From: Dulcicalothrix desertica PCC 7102
GTDB lineage: Bacteria; Cyanobacteriota; Cyanobacteriia; Cyanobacteriales; Nostocaceae
Assembly (NCBI RefSeq): GCF_003991905.1
Contig: NZ_RSCL01000040.1
Span: 1-64,000 of the forward strand
DNA: 64,000 bases
Reading direction: 5' to 3'
Below the pieces are notes generated by a model, which saw nothing but the letters and a program-made list of their open reading frames with translations, was not told the DNA's origin and ran no database searches. The number at the start of each line of letters is the position of its first letter. Positions within the stretch are counted from its first letter, which is position 1. A program made the translations under genes and the position numbers. Positions 15,990 through 25,167 of this stretch are shown here, piece after piece.

Positions 15990-16832
15990 ATGCTTATAAC
16001 TAAACCTTTAAAAATTATCATCGCATCGAGTACACTAACCTGCTTAGTCATATTACCAGCCACAGCAGGATTAGGAAATGTTTGGAGTGACTTTCAATCT
16101 TATAGTAATGATTTGAAAAATTATATTACAAATAATCTATCTGAGCTAAAACCTTATGAAGTTCAGACACAAAGCGCTATAAATAATTCTTCTAGTCCAC
16201 TAACTATAGGTAAAAGTGTCAGAGAACAAATAACTCAATATTCACAGTCAGATAAATTTGATAATAACCCAGCAGTAAATGGTGCTATGGTAAGTAACCA
16301 AATTGGGCGCCAAATGACTTTATCAACAGTCGAAGGTACTTTAGGAAGGAACGGGCAAACACGTATTAAAAACAAATTACAAAATACCGAACAAGTGGTA
16401 AATAATATTGCCTCTATGGCAAATGCTGCTGATACTAATAAAAAGCGTAAGCAAATTGAAATTGAAGCAGTAGTAAGTAGTGCAAATGCTTTAAATAACA
16501 TACCATCTATTGCAGCCAGTGGTAATCCTCTATCATTATTTGGTTCCGTATTAAACAACCAAGCAAAACTTACTCAGCTAACTTGGGAAGGATTAGCAGA
16601 TTTAGAACTACAAAATATCAATATTCAAAAAGAACAATCAAAAATAGGCGCCGAAACACTTGCAACCACTACTCAAATTCATCATGACTTACAGTATACA
16701 AACTTAAACTTAGTAAACATATCACAACAACTAGATGAAACAAATAGAAGTCAAAGAGTAAACACATCCGCAGAAGTCGCACGACTATTACAAGTCACAT
16801 CACAAACCGACTTAATAGGCAGAAAAAACTAA
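15990..16832 (+). CDS. VirB5/TrbJ-like exported protein of the type IV secretion system
   Basis: The 280-residue protein has a signal peptide (IIIASSTLTCLVILPATA-G) and a helical, Gln/Asn-rich mature part with long amphipathic segments, as in VirB5/TrbJ pilus-associated proteins. Its end (ETNRSQRVNTSAEVARLLQVTSQ) is coiled-coil-like. It begins 3 bases after the VirB4-like stop, and the polytopic VirB6-like gene follows 2 bases after its own stop. The call relies on topology and gene order. Confidence 0.6.
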   Translation: MLITKPLKIIIASSTLTCLVILPATAGLGNVWSDFQSYSNDLKNYITNNLSELKPYEVQTQSAINNSSSPLTIGKSVREQITQYSQSDKFDNNPAVNGAMVSNQIGRQMTLSTVEGTLGRNGQTRIKNKLQNTEQVVNNIASMANAADTNKKRKQIEIEAVVSSANALNNIPSIAASGNPLSLFGSVLNNQAKLTQLTWEGLADLELQNINIQKEQSKIGAETLATTTQIHHDLQYTNLNLVNISQQLDETNRSQRVNTSAEVARLLQVTSQTDLIGRKN

Positions 16833-16834
16833 TT

Positions 16835-17881
16835 ATGAATCTGACTTATATAAGCTTTGCTCAATTTGGAAGCACCGATATACTTAGAAACGGCGCCATT
16901 ACAGCACAAAATATTACAACTAGTTGGGACAAACAATGGATAGAAATTCTTCAAACTAACACCAATAATAACTTATATGGGGCAATAACTAAACTGGGAA
17001 TATTTTTTGCCGTTGGCACATTACTAGTCTTTGTCACTCAATGGCTTAAAGATTTATTAGAAAGCGAATACTCACGTCCCTTATCTAATTTAATCATGCC
17101 GTTTGTAGTAGTGTTACTCTTAGCTAACCCTGGTAACGGTACTACATTATCTCATTTAACTTTAGGTTTTAGAAATTTTCTTAATAGCATTAACCAACAA
17201 GTTATTCAAGTCGCAGATAGCAATAAAATATACCAGCAAGCATTAAATATGAGTGTTGCTGAAGAAGTTACTGGCGCCTTATTACGTCCTTGTCAGTCAC
17301 TAATGGGGGAGCAACAAACACAATGTTTAACTAAAGCCAAAGAAAAAATAGATACCCTATGGCAAAACTACCGCGACTTATACGGCGCCCAACCTTGGAT
17401 AAGTAGACTTGAAAGGAAAGTAAATTTAATCGTATACAGTAGCAACGCAGTATCAGAGCTTTCGTTTAACTCTTTGCTGGGTTCAACAGTTCAAACTACC
17501 TTCAAAAATATATTAATCTCGTCACAACTTGCTTTTCACAACTTAATTGAGGCAACCATGCTGTTAGTAGCAGCACTTGGCCCATTGGCTGTAGGATGTT
17601 CTTTGCTTCCTGTAGTCACTAAACCAATTTTTACATGGTTGACAGGTTTTTCGGCAATTGGTATCGCCAAAATATCATTTAATATCATTGCCGTTATTAC
17701 AGCTAGCGTTATTGTCGATGTTTCTTCTCAAAATATTGATGCAGAACTTGATTTAACGTGGTTTTTGATATGTTTGGGAGTTTTGGCGCCAATTTTATCT
17801 TTGACTCTTGCAGCATTTGGAGGTTTTAGTATATTTAATGCGATGAATAATACTAATGTTTGGGTGCGTGGAAGAATATAG
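16835..17881 (+). CDS. VirB6/TrbL-like polytopic membrane protein of the type IV secretion system
   Basis: The 348-residue protein has about six predicted membrane helices: near residues 48-66 (LGIFFAVGTLLVFVTQW), 83-100 (NLIMPFVVVLLLA), 235-255 (MLLVAALGPLAVGCSLL) and three more toward the C-terminus (GIAKISFNIIAVITASVIV, WFLICLGVLAPILSLTL). A large soluble loop between the second and third helices includes two cysteines (PCQSLMGEQQTQC). This matches VirB6/TrbL channel components. It is followed by a 33-base gap carrying a dispersed CGCAAAGACGCAAAGG-type repeat. Confidence 0.65.
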   Translation: MNLTYISFAQFGSTDILRNGAITAQNITTSWDKQWIEILQTNTNNNLYGAITKLGIFFAVGTLLVFVTQWLKDLLESEYSRPLSNLIMPFVVVLLLANPGNGTTLSHLTLGFRNFLNSINQQVIQVADSNKIYQQALNMSVAEEVTGALLRPCQSLMGEQQTQCLTKAKEKIDTLWQNYRDLYGAQPWISRLERKVNLIVYSSNAVSELSFNSLLGSTVQTTFKNILISSQLAFHNLIEATMLLVAALGPLAVGCSLLPVVTKPIFTWLTGFSAIGIAKISFNIIAVITASVIVDVSSQNIDAELDLTWFLICLGVLAPILSLTLAAFGGFSIFNAMNNTNVWVRGRI

Positions 17882-17914
17882 AACCGCAAAGACGCAAAGG
17901 ATGCGAAGAAAGAG

Positions 17915-18730
17915 ATGACAAGATTTTTACCAGAGAAAAAAACGACGGTTAATTTATTAACTGTGTTTGCTTTTGTAACTTTTGGGTTACAAATTTTGGT
18001 ATTATTGGTATTATTGGTACAGGGTTTGACTATTCGTAATTTGAGTAGTAGAAAACCGCCTAATTTCGTCCAGCTTGATAATGCGACTTCAAAAACAAAT
18101 AATTTTGACCAACAACCGGAAGCTATTCGGCAATTTGTCAGTCAAACAATGGCTGGGATGTTCAACTGGACGGGCGCCTTGCCAGCAATTACTATAGAAG
18201 ATGCGACAAATCCGAAACCTGATAAAGGTATATCTATAATTACACCAGAAGGCGCCACAAAAAAAGTGCCTACAACTAGTTGGGTGTCTAGTTTTGCTAT
18301 TGCCGAAGATTTTCGACAGGGTTTTTTAGGACAAATAGCCGAAATGGCGTCAGCAGAGTTGTTCACAAAAAACCTGAATCAAGAAATCACAACTAAATTA
18401 TTAATTCAGCGTGCTTATCCTCCCCAAAAAATAGCTCCCAACCGCTGGAAAGTGGGTTTGGTAGCTAATATAGTTCAAATCAGACGTGCAGACAACAAGA
18501 GAGTACTAATTCCCTTTAACAAAGATTTTTTAGTACGTTCAATAGATTCATTTGAGCATCCTCTAGCAAACACAAATAATATTAGTGATTTGCAAAAAGC
18601 GATATATAACCTGCGGGCACAGAAACTAGAAATATACGAAATCAATAATCTTTGCTTAACCGACGCTTACGATAATCAAAATAGTCAATCTAATCGTTGT
18701 GGAGTTAATTCCAGTAGTTTTATCAGGTAA
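17915..18730 (+). CDS. VirB8-like bitopic protein A of the type IV secretion system
   Basis: The 271-residue protein has a short cytoplasmic N-terminus, one transmembrane helix (LLTVFAFVTFGLQILVLLVL) and a periplasmic domain, the plan of VirB8/TraE proteins with an NTF2-like fold. It is a clear paralogue of the next gene: both carry (F/L)VQL, then P-E-x-I-R-x-F-V-x-x-(T/A)-M-x-x-M-F-x-W, and near the end LQ-AIY-L-x-x-x-x-L-x-IY. A tail with three cysteines follows (LCLTDAYDNQNSQSNRC). The start ATG follows a 33-base repeat-like gap after the VirB6-like gene. Confidence 0.65.
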   Translation: MTRFLPEKKTTVNLLTVFAFVTFGLQILVLLVLLVQGLTIRNLSSRKPPNFVQLDNATSKTNNFDQQPEAIRQFVSQTMAGMFNWTGALPAITIEDATNPKPDKGISIITPEGATKKVPTTSWVSSFAIAEDFRQGFLGQIAEMASAELFTKNLNQEITTKLLIQRAYPPQKIAPNRWKVGLVANIVQIRRADNKRVLIPFNKDFLVRSIDSFEHPLANTNNISDLQKAIYNLRAQKLEIYEINNLCLTDAYDNQNSQSNRCGVNSSSFIR

Positions 18731-18740
18731 TAAATAGATT

Positions 18741-19409
18741 ATGCGCTTAATTCCTCAACCAAGTAACAAACAAAATATTTTTCCTTTATTTGCCATTGCA
18801 ACATTTAGTGTAAGTGCATTAACTTTACTCTTATTGATATTTCATAGTTCCATCTTAAAAACAGTCAGCACCGACTTACCAGCGAGCTTAGTACAACTAA
18901 TAGATGGACGAGCAATTACAGTAAACAGCCAAGAAAATTTAGAACGTCACCCAGAAATAATACGTCGCTTTGTTGCTGAAGCAATGACTTTAATGTTTAC
19001 TTGGTCAAATAAACAGCCAGCGTTAGCTACTTGGCAAGATACATCATCGCTGTTAACAGAAGAGATAAGGCAAACATTTGAATCAGAAATGCAATTTGCT
19101 GGTAATGCAATTAATTTGAGTAATAATACAGAAAGTCTTTTTATAATTAAACAACTTACCCAACCAGAGAAAATCAGCGAAGGTAGATGGCAAATCCAAA
19201 TATCAGCCCATCGTATTTTATCTATAAATAATATTCAACAAGATACAGTACCGTTTATTAAAAGAATCTTAGTAAAAGCTGAAGATATATCATCAATCTC
19301 TCTACCAAAATCACCGACTCCTTTACAATCAGCTATTTATCGTTTAAGTGAAGCGCGACTAAGAATATATAAAGTTTGTGATATAAAAGACCAAAAATGT
19401 ACATTGTAA
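18741..19409 (+). CDS. VirB8-like bitopic protein B of the type IV secretion system
   Basis: The 222-residue protein is the paralogue of the preceding VirB8-like protein, with one N-terminal membrane helix (FPLFAIATFSVSALTLLLLIF) and a periplasmic domain containing the shared HPEIIRRFVAEAMTLMFTW and LQSAIYRLSEARLRIYKV blocks. It ends with two cysteines. It lies 10 bases after its paralogue, and its end overlaps the longest frame of the VirB10-like gene by 13 bp. Two divergent VirB8-type subunits side by side suggest a hetero-oligomeric periplasmic ring, which is inference. Confidence 0.65.
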   Translation: MRLIPQPSNKQNIFPLFAIATFSVSALTLLLLIFHSSILKTVSTDLPASLVQLIDGRAITVNSQENLERHPEIIRRFVAEAMTLMFTWSNKQPALATWQDTSSLLTEEIRQTFESEMQFAGNAINLSNNTESLFIIKQLTQPEKISEGRWQIQISAHRILSINNIQQDTVPFIKRILVKAEDISSISLPKSPTPLQSAIYRLSEARLRIYKVCDIKDQKCTL

Positions 19410-19528
19410 ATAGTTTACTGAGCTTTATTGCCAATAGCATTATCTTTATTTTATTCGTTTGCGTTTTTTATTTTTTTTACGATTCATTGTATCAACATTA
19501 TATATTACAAACAAGCGGTGAAAACGAT

Positions 19529-21145
19529 ATGAAAAAGCCAGACAATAATAATAATTTACAATTAGAAGATTTAGAAGATTTAGAACAGGTACAACAGCAT
19601 CCTTTGCCACCAGCCACACAAACAACTGACTGGGAAAAGCAAATGGCTGACCTAGTTGGTTTTGAAGACACTGATTTACAAAATGAAGAAACAACTAATA
19701 ACGCTTTAGTTATTGCGGATAATAACAAAGAGTTATTACCCCCAGCACCGCAAGAGGTAAAAACTCAGCAGTCTTTAGCGTCAAACCCTTTTGCAAAAGT
19801 AGCTTTTGTCGGCGCCTCTACATTAATAGGAGTCATAATAGCTGGTACATTCCTATCACAAACCATGAATGGAACCAGTAAACCCAAAAAACTTCAACAG
19901 CAACCAATTCAAGCAGCTAATAATCTTAACGAATTAGAAGAAGCGCGACCAGAAGCGCAAATTGAAGAATTAAAAACAAAACTTGCCTTAGCAGAACAAG
20001 CTAATGCAGTTAAAGCAGCACAAAACCAATTAAAAACCTTTTCTCCACCACCTACCACTACCACTCCCACCGCACCTCCAAAAACCATAACGCGCGTAGT
20101 AGTTCAAAAAGTACCAACACCGGCGCCTACCGTATATATACCAAAAATTGTCACCGTCGAGCGAGTCGTTCAACCGAAACAAGTAGTACAATCTAGACCA
20201 GCACCAAATCCACCTCAACCAATAATAACTAGTAGACCAGTTTCACCTCGACCATCAACCCCTTCACAAGTCGCATCTATAAAACCAAACCTTCTAAAAC
20301 CAGTTCTACCAAAATTACAACCAGTTTCTCCTCAAGTAATTGAAGAAATTGCTAGCGCGAAAGAAGGAGTAGACCCTTCAGTATTAAATAGACAAGAAAA
20401 CACACAAGAAAACACACAAGATACTGCGGCAAATCTTCTTCCCACCCCAATTAGTAACCCTACCCTAGTAAATCAACCTACTCAAACAACAGAGCGCAGT
20501 GGAAAAAGCGTTGCAGTTGGAACCAGCGTTAAAGCGGTTTTAGCAACAGCAATATTCGGAGAAACAAACAAAGCAGCAAATGACAACAAAAACGATAGTA
20601 CATTCGTAGTTCGTTTAAAACAACCATTAAAAAATATAGATGGCGCCATCGTGTTGCCAGAAGGTACTGAATTACTAGCGCAAATTCGTAACATATCAGA
20701 TAGTGGAATGTTACAGCTAAATGTAACTTCAGTGATTCGGCAAGAAAACAACAAGTTGACAGAAACTACCTTACCAGAATCTGGCATTAAAATTCGGGCG
20801 CCGAAAGGGAAACCATTAATAGCAAATAAATACCCTGACAGAGGTAGGTCAATAGCGGGAATGGATGCAGGGTTATTTGTACTAGGAGGTATTGCAAAAG
20901 CTGCTGAGTTATCTAACCGTACAGATTCCCAGGTACTGACCACAGTTGGTGGTAATATCGTCACTCAGACTTCAAAACCTAACATATTAACAGGAGTATT
21001 AGAGGGTGGAATGAATTCTGTAGTTCCGCAAATTACCCTTCGTAACCAGCAAGCAATCTCAGAAATGACGGCTCGTGGTAATATTTGGTTCTTGAAAGCT
21101 GGTACTGAGGTTGAAGTGTATATTAATCAACCAATCCAATTCTAA
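19529..21145 (+). CDS. VirB10/TrbI-like core protein of the type IV secretion system
   Basis: From ATG 19529 the product has 538 residues: an acidic cytoplasmic N-terminus, a membrane helix (FAKVAFVGASTLIGVIIAGTF, in parts, near residues 87-109), a coiled coil, a Pro-rich periplasmic linker (~165-290) and a C-terminal TrbI/VirB10 domain with LPEGTELLAQI, VTSVIRQ, GMDAGLFVLGGIAK, and the end block FLKAGTEVEVYINQPIQF. VirB10 spans the envelope and senses ATPase activity. A longer frame from 19397 overlaps the VirB8 gene but would add a second hydrophobic segment; 19529 fits the family topology better. Last gene of the operon. Confidence 0.82.
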   Translation: MKKPDNNNNLQLEDLEDLEQVQQHPLPPATQTTDWEKQMADLVGFEDTDLQNEETTNNALVIADNNKELLPPAPQEVKTQQSLASNPFAKVAFVGASTLIGVIIAGTFLSQTMNGTSKPKKLQQQPIQAANNLNELEEARPEAQIEELKTKLALAEQANAVKAAQNQLKTFSPPPTTTTPTAPPKTITRVVVQKVPTPAPTVYIPKIVTVERVVQPKQVVQSRPAPNPPQPIITSRPVSPRPSTPSQVASIKPNLLKPVLPKLQPVSPQVIEEIASAKEGVDPSVLNRQENTQENTQDTAANLLPTPISNPTLVNQPTQTTERSGKSVAVGTSVKAVLATAIFGETNKAANDNKNDSTFVVRLKQPLKNIDGAIVLPEGTELLAQIRNISDSGMLQLNVTSVIRQENNKLTETTLPESGIKIRAPKGKPLIANKYPDRGRSIAGMDAGLFVLGGIAKAAELSNRTDSQVLTTVGGNIVTQTSKPNILTGVLEGGMNSVVPQITLRNQQAISEMTARGNIWFLKAGTEVEVYINQPIQF

Positions 21146-21234
21146 ATTCACATTCTCCTACGTAGCATATCTGTTTCAGATTTGCAGTGCAATTGATTAT
21201 TTTTACCACAGAGACGCAGAGGGCACAGAGTATC

Positions 21235-21651
21235 TTAGCTTTCTTCTACATTTTCTTGGATGGTTGTAAACTCACTTCTCAAATCATCTTCAGGTGGCCT
21301 TTTCTCAAACTCCTCGTGTGTATATACCCATACCAAATAAACTGTACACTTTTCTTCACAAAGTACATACATTAAACGACCGCATCCTGCTGCACCGTCT
21401 AGCTCAGGGGTTTTAAATTTAATTTTTCTAAATTTAAATTTCGAGTCATAACACCCCTTTGGGAAACTCTCATCTTCTGAAAAAGGATTAGAGCCAGGAT
21501 TTTCACGGAGTTGCTCAATATAGTAATCAACTAACTCCAAAAAAGAACTTCTAGCTCTTTCATTTTTACGATAATGACTTTTAATTACCTTTTTAAGGCT
21601 AGTTTCAAACCTCTTCAAGGGCACTATCTGATAAGCTTCGCAACCACTCAC
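21235..21651 (-). CDS. Candidate RelE/ParE-like toxin of an overlapping gene pair
   Basis: The 138-residue protein has a basic N-terminal helix region (RFETSLKKVIKSHYRKNERARSSFLELV) and a beta-rich end (GRLMYVLCEEKCTVYLVWVY, then THEEFEKRPPEDDL), the shape of RelE/ParE-type mRNA interferase or gyrase-targeting toxins. The start is GTG 21651, supported by a GGAGG ribosome-binding site at about 21658-21662 inside the upstream gene. The two genes overlap by 47 bp on the same strand, as in coupled toxin-antitoxin operons. The fold-level call is by eye only; it could be another small enzyme-like protein. Confidence 0.5.
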   Translation of the reverse strand: MSGCEAYQIVPLKRFETSLKKVIKSHYRKNERARSSFLELVDYYIEQLRENPGSNPFSEDESFPKGCYDSKFKFRKIKFKTPELDGAAGCGRLMYVLCEEKCTVYLVWVYTHEEFEKRPPEDDLRSEFTTIQENVEES

Positions 21652-22087
21652 GAGTTTCCTCCGGCTTCAATGCCTTACCCTGATCTTCTAAGGACAGTTG
21701 TTCTAGAGTATCAGATAAAACGGCTTGATATCCAGGGTCAGTACGCTCAACAGCATCCAAAATATTTTCAACCAGCAGGTCTAATGCTTCAATACAGGAG
21801 TAGAAAGCTTCTTTTTGGTTGGTTACATCTAAAAACAACGTATATGCTGCTATCCGAAGTTTACGTGTTAGGCTAACTATGCCCTTTGGTGGCTCTTCGC
21901 GAAGAATATAAGCTAGTTTTTTTAAACTCTCACGGTCTTCATCAGAAAAATTGTTCCACTCCTGCTTAACTGTATTGGCTACTCTACGTAACCTGGCAGC
22001 TATTTCATCAAATCGTGATGATGGGCTGACCTTTCTTTGCCAGATACTCCGAATCTCGTAAGAATCAATCACAATTGCGGTGGACAC
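21605..22087 (-). CDS. Candidate antitoxin-like helical protein paired with the downstream gene
   Basis: The 160-residue protein (GTG start at 22087) is acidic and almost wholly helical by appearance (FDEIAARLRRVANTVKQEW, LKKLAYILREEPPKG, ALDLLVENILDAVERTD). No DNA-binding motif is obvious. It overlaps the downstream RelE-like gene by 47 bp. I do not recognise a named family. A role as antitoxin is inferred only from gene order, size and overlap. Confidence 0.4.
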   Translation of the reverse strand: MSTAIVIDSYEIRSIWQRKVSPSSRFDEIAARLRRVANTVKQEWNNFSDEDRESLKKLAYILREEPPKGIVSLTRKLRIAAYTLFLDVTNQKEAFYSCIEALDLLVENILDAVERTDPGYQAVLSDTLEQLSLEDQGKALKPEETREWLRSLSDSALEEV

Positions 22088-22472
22088 AGCTTTACTCCCA
22101 GATATGCTCTGCTTTAACGCTTAAATAAAAAACAAATTTTTAAAGATAGACAAAACAGATTTTGAATTACCCTTATTTTACGACACCAGCTTTTTACTGT
22201 CTTCCGCATTAAGGAAATATATTTTACCATTTCTTCACAAGTCTTAGCCTTTGTACCGCAATGCCTGAGTTAGCTGCCCGGTATGGAAACAGGATAATTC
22301 TGTCTTAGTTCATCGATTATAAGCTGAACAGTGCCTAATCTTCTGTGTTTTATGCATCCTAGTATATAACGTGCTTAAAAGCACAGATGATTCAAATTAT
22401 ATACATAGGAAAGATTTATTCGTTATAAGCAAGTTTATCAACGGCGCCTTATGCAGCAGTAAATCAAGCACT

Positions 22473-22543
22473 CCTCTCTATGTTCTCTGTGCCTCTGTGG
22501 TAAAAATATTAACTGCACTGCACAGGCGAGACGCCTATGCTAC
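22473..22543. repeat. ~70-bp dispersed repeat, copy 2
   Basis: It matches the copies at 2674-2742 and 40953-41019: CTCTGTG-CCTCTGTGGTAAAAAT, a short spacer, then CACAGGCGAGACGCCTATGC. The copies differ most in the AT-rich spacer. Confidence 0.85.
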
Positions 22544-22544
22544 A

Positions 22545-22584
22545 AGTCGGCAAAAATTTTGGGGGTGATTAGGAAATCACCCCC
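22545..22584 (-). terminator. Intrinsic terminator of ndhD
   Basis: GGGGGTGATT (22561-22570) and AATCACCCCC pair as a 10-bp stem with an AGGA loop. Read on the minus strand it is followed by CAAAATTTTTGCC, an AT/T run. It lies 57 bases past the ndhD stop. Confidence 0.8.
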
Positions 22585-22640
22585 ACTATGCCATACCTCT
22601 GTGGTTAAACTATTTAGTTGCACTTTCGCTCTCTTTTGAA

Positions 22641-24233
22641 CTAGTCTGCAACATTTTGAGCAATTACAGGCGCCGTAAACACTTGGCTGTACATGCTAGC
22701 GGGTTGTTGTCCGGCAAATACAGGCAGTGCTTCACGCGCGTGTTGAGCAACTTCTACTGTCTTAACATCGTAAGCTTGGGTGACGATTTTTGGATATAAA
22801 CCGATACCGATGATGGGGAGTATTAAACAAGCGGTGATAAACAGTTCGCGAGGTTTGATATCTTCTACAAATTCGTCGAGGTGTAATTCTTCGTTTTTCT
22901 TACCGTAGAACACTTCGCGTAACATTGAGAGTAAGTAGATAGGAGTTAGGATGACACCAACTGCACTTAAGAAGACTACTACAATTTTGAAGCTTGAGCT
23001 ATATACATCGCTGGTGGAGATACCGAGGAATACCATCAACTCTCCGACGAAACCGCTCATACCAGGTAAAGCAAGTGACGCCATTGAACCAGCAGTGAAC
23101 AGTGCGAATGTACGGGGCATTACTTTGCCCATACCGCCCATTTTGTCCATCATCAAGGTGTGAGTACGTTCGTAAGTTACACCAGATAAGAAGAATAATG
23201 CTGCTGCAATTAAACCGTGAGATACCATTTGCAGAACGGCGCCGCTGATACCAACTTCAGTGTAAGAAGCTATACCGATTAATACGAAGCCCATGTGAGC
23301 AACTGAGGAATAAGCCAAGCGACGTTTGAGGTTTGTTTGAGCAAAGGCGCAACATGCTCCGTAAATAATGTTAACTACACCAAGAATTGCGAGTATAGGA
23401 GCAAAGTAAACGTGAGCATTGGGGAGCATTTCCATGTTAAAGCGGATTAAGCCATAACCACCCATCTTTAACAACACACCAGCTAAAACCATTGAACCAG
23501 GTGCAGGCGCCTCACCATGTGCATCAGGAAGCCAAGTGTGGAAAGGGAAGATAGAAAGTTTTACGCCGAAAGCAATTAAGAAACCAGTGTAAAGAGCTAA
23601 CTCTAAAGTGATGGGATATTCCTTCAAACCAAGTTGAACCATGTCGAAGGTTAAGGTATCACCATAAAATGCCATTGCTAAACCAGCTACCAAAATAAAG
23701 ATAGAAGCAGCAGCAGTGTAAATAATAAATTTAGTAGCAGCGTAGCGGCGTTTTGCACCACCCCATATAGAAATCAATAAATATACAGGAACGAGTTCAA
23801 CTTCCCACATCAAGAAGAACAGCAACATATCTTGCGCTGTAAACACCCCGATTTGAGCGCTATACATCAACAGCATCATTGCATAAAACAATCGCGGCTT
23901 GTTAGTAATCTTCCAAGACGCGAAAACAGCAAGTGTATTTATTAAGCCAGTTAACAAAACTAGCGGCATCGAAATTCCATCAACAGCAAGAGACCAATTT
24001 AAGCCAAGTTGGGGAATCCAAGAGTGCTTCTCAACAAGCTGATATCCAGAACTTTGAAAATCGTAATTGTGCCAGAAGGCAGCAATCATTAACGCAAAAT
24101 CAGCAAACGCAACTCCTAAAGTGTACCAGCGAACGGTTTTGCCATCTTTATCAGGGATAAAGGGGATTGCCGCAGCCGCTACTAGCGGTAAGGCAATCAT
24201 GGCACTCAGCCAAGGAAAATCAAAGCTATTCAT
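22641..24233 (-). CDS. ndhD: NAD(P)H-quinone oxidoreductase subunit 4 (NdhD1/D2 type)
   Basis: The 530-residue, ~14-helix protein is the proton-pumping antiporter-like subunit 4 of the thylakoid NDH-1 complex used in respiration and cyclic electron flow. Clear family blocks are [75 protein letters not shown] and [14 protein letters not shown]. The sequence fits the D1/D2 (respiratory) branch rather than the D3/D4 CO2-uptake branch. It appears monocistronic with a strong terminator. Upstream (24284-24299) a GTTTAC-TTTT-GTAAAC inverted repeat could be regulatory. Confidence 0.96.
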   Translation of the reverse strand: MNSFDFPWLSAMIALPLVAAAAIPFIPDKDGKTVRWYTLGVAFADFALMIAAFWHNYDFQSSGYQLVEKHSWIPQLGLNWSLAVDGISMPLVLLTGLINTLAVFASWKITNKPRLFYAMMLLMYSAQIGVFTAQDMLLFFLMWEVELVPVYLLISIWGGAKRRYAATKFIIYTAAASIFILVAGLAMAFYGDTLTFDMVQLGLKEYPITLELALYTGFLIAFGVKLSIFPFHTWLPDAHGEAPAPGSMVLAGVLLKMGGYGLIRFNMEMLPNAHVYFAPILAILGVVNIIYGACCAFAQTNLKRRLAYSSVAHMGFVLIGIASYTEVGISGAVLQMVSHGLIAAALFFLSGVTYERTHTLMMDKMGGMGKVMPRTFALFTAGSMASLALPGMSGFVGELMVFLGISTSDVYSSSFKIVVVFLSAVGVILTPIYLLSMLREVFYGKKNEELHLDEFVEDIKPRELFITACLILPIIGIGLYPKIVTQAYDVKTVEVAQHAREALPVFAGQQPASMYSQVFTAPVIAQNVAD

Positions 24234-24529
24234 AACTGATAATCGTTTTGTGTTTTCGACTTGTTTACATTATATTAAGGAATGTTTACTTTTGTAAACG
24301 GCATAAATCCTTATAAAATTCAATCTTAGGCATTTAACACTCGAATATTAGTAGTAAATACCTATTGCCTTTGGTGCAAGTCTATTCTATGCACAAAGAA
24401 ATGTAACGTCAACGGTTAAGACTGACTTATAACTTCTTCATATATATTTACAATCTTCAGCCCAAGGATTCCTGATTTATTTAAAAAAAAAGTTAGGATT
24501 TTAACTCCTAACTCCTAACTCCTAACTAT
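24234..24529. other. Upstream region of ndhD
   Basis: It contains an inverted repeat GTTTAC-TTTT-GTAAAC at 24284-24299, 51 bases upstream of the ndhD start, and, at its other end, the terminator of the 168-residue gene. Nothing coding was seen. Confidence 0.5.
24483..24528 (-). terminator. Heptamer-repeat hairpin acting as terminator
   Basis: TAACTCC heptamers in tandem (24502-24527) face an inverted GTTAGGA (24492-24498). On the minus strand this forms GTTAGGA-loop-TCCTAAC followed by nine T residues (24483-24491), a good intrinsic terminator just past the stop of the 168-residue gene. Confidence 0.75.
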
Positions 24530-25036
24530 TTAAACGATTCGATTTACAATAGTCCACACCTCACCATCCGAACGAACGTATGGGACAGAAATGGTCTTAA
24601 AGCCCGTAATAAAAGGTTTGTAATAAACTTGCCAATAAAGAGGACTAAGTTCATCAGCGCAAGCTTTAAGGTCATGAAGTTCTGCTGCAAGTTCAGCGGC
24701 TATATCATTAATACGTTGGGCATGTATCTTAGCTTTGTTACGGGCAATTTCGAGTTGTTCCTCTTGTAACGCGCGCTGGACTCTGGGTGGAAGTCGCTGT
24801 AATTGACCTTTTCTTTGTCTAAGTTTGGCTTCGAGTGCGGCAATAGCGTCATCAATACCCTTTATTTCGGCAGCAAGTTGAGGGTTTTCTCTTGCCTGTT
24901 GCCGTAACACCTTTACAACATCCTGAAGTGAGTCATCACTCTCACTTAATGTAACGGGAGTTAGCGTCGCGCGTTCTTCACGCAAAGCATCTATCTGTAT
25001 CTGAAGCGCGACAATTTCAGCTTGAAGTTTTTCCAT
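24530..25036 (-). CDS. Unknown coiled-coil protein
   Basis: The 168-residue protein opens with a heptad-like coiled coil (LQAEIVALQIQIDALREER), continues with charged helices containing ELEAKLRQRKGQLQRLPPRVQRA-type sequence, and ends in a small beta-rich piece (YKPFITGFKTISVPYVRSDG). I do not recognise the family. It lies downstream of thrB in the same direction, separated by a 108-bp C/G-rich inverted repeat, and has its own terminator. It is probably cytoplasmic, with no signal or membrane segment. Confidence 0.65.
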   Translation of the reverse strand: MEKLQAEIVALQIQIDALREERATLTPVTLSESDDSLQDVVKVLRQQARENPQLAAEIKGIDDAIAALEAKLRQRKGQLQRLPPRVQRALQEEQLEIARNKAKIHAQRINDIAAELAAELHDLKACADELSPLYWQVYYKPFITGFKTISVPYVRSDGEVWTIVNRIV

Positions 25037-25059
25037 ATGTATATAAGTTATGAGTTTTG

Positions 25060-25167
25060 ATCCCCCCCAACCCCCCTTAATAAGGGGGGGGCGAATGAAT
25101 CTCTTCTTATTAAGGGGCTAAGAATCCGCTCTTGTTCCCCCCTTATCAAGGGGGGCTAGGGGGGATT
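25060..25167. repeat. C-run/G-run inverted dispersed repeat
   Basis: Left half CCCCCCCAACCCCCCTTAA-TAAGGGGGG and right half CCCCCCTTATCAAGGGGGG-CTAGGGGGGATTA face each other. Similar units occur at 12213-12366 and 42162-42240. It directly follows the thrB stop and may form its terminator. Confidence 0.85.

Larger units (their letters stand above)
22088..22640. other. Intergenic region with repeat and terminator
   Basis: The stretch holds the promoter side of the 160-residue gene, a copy of the ~70-bp dispersed repeat (22473-22543) and the ndhD terminator (22545-22584). No gene was seen in 22088-22470. Confidence 0.6.
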
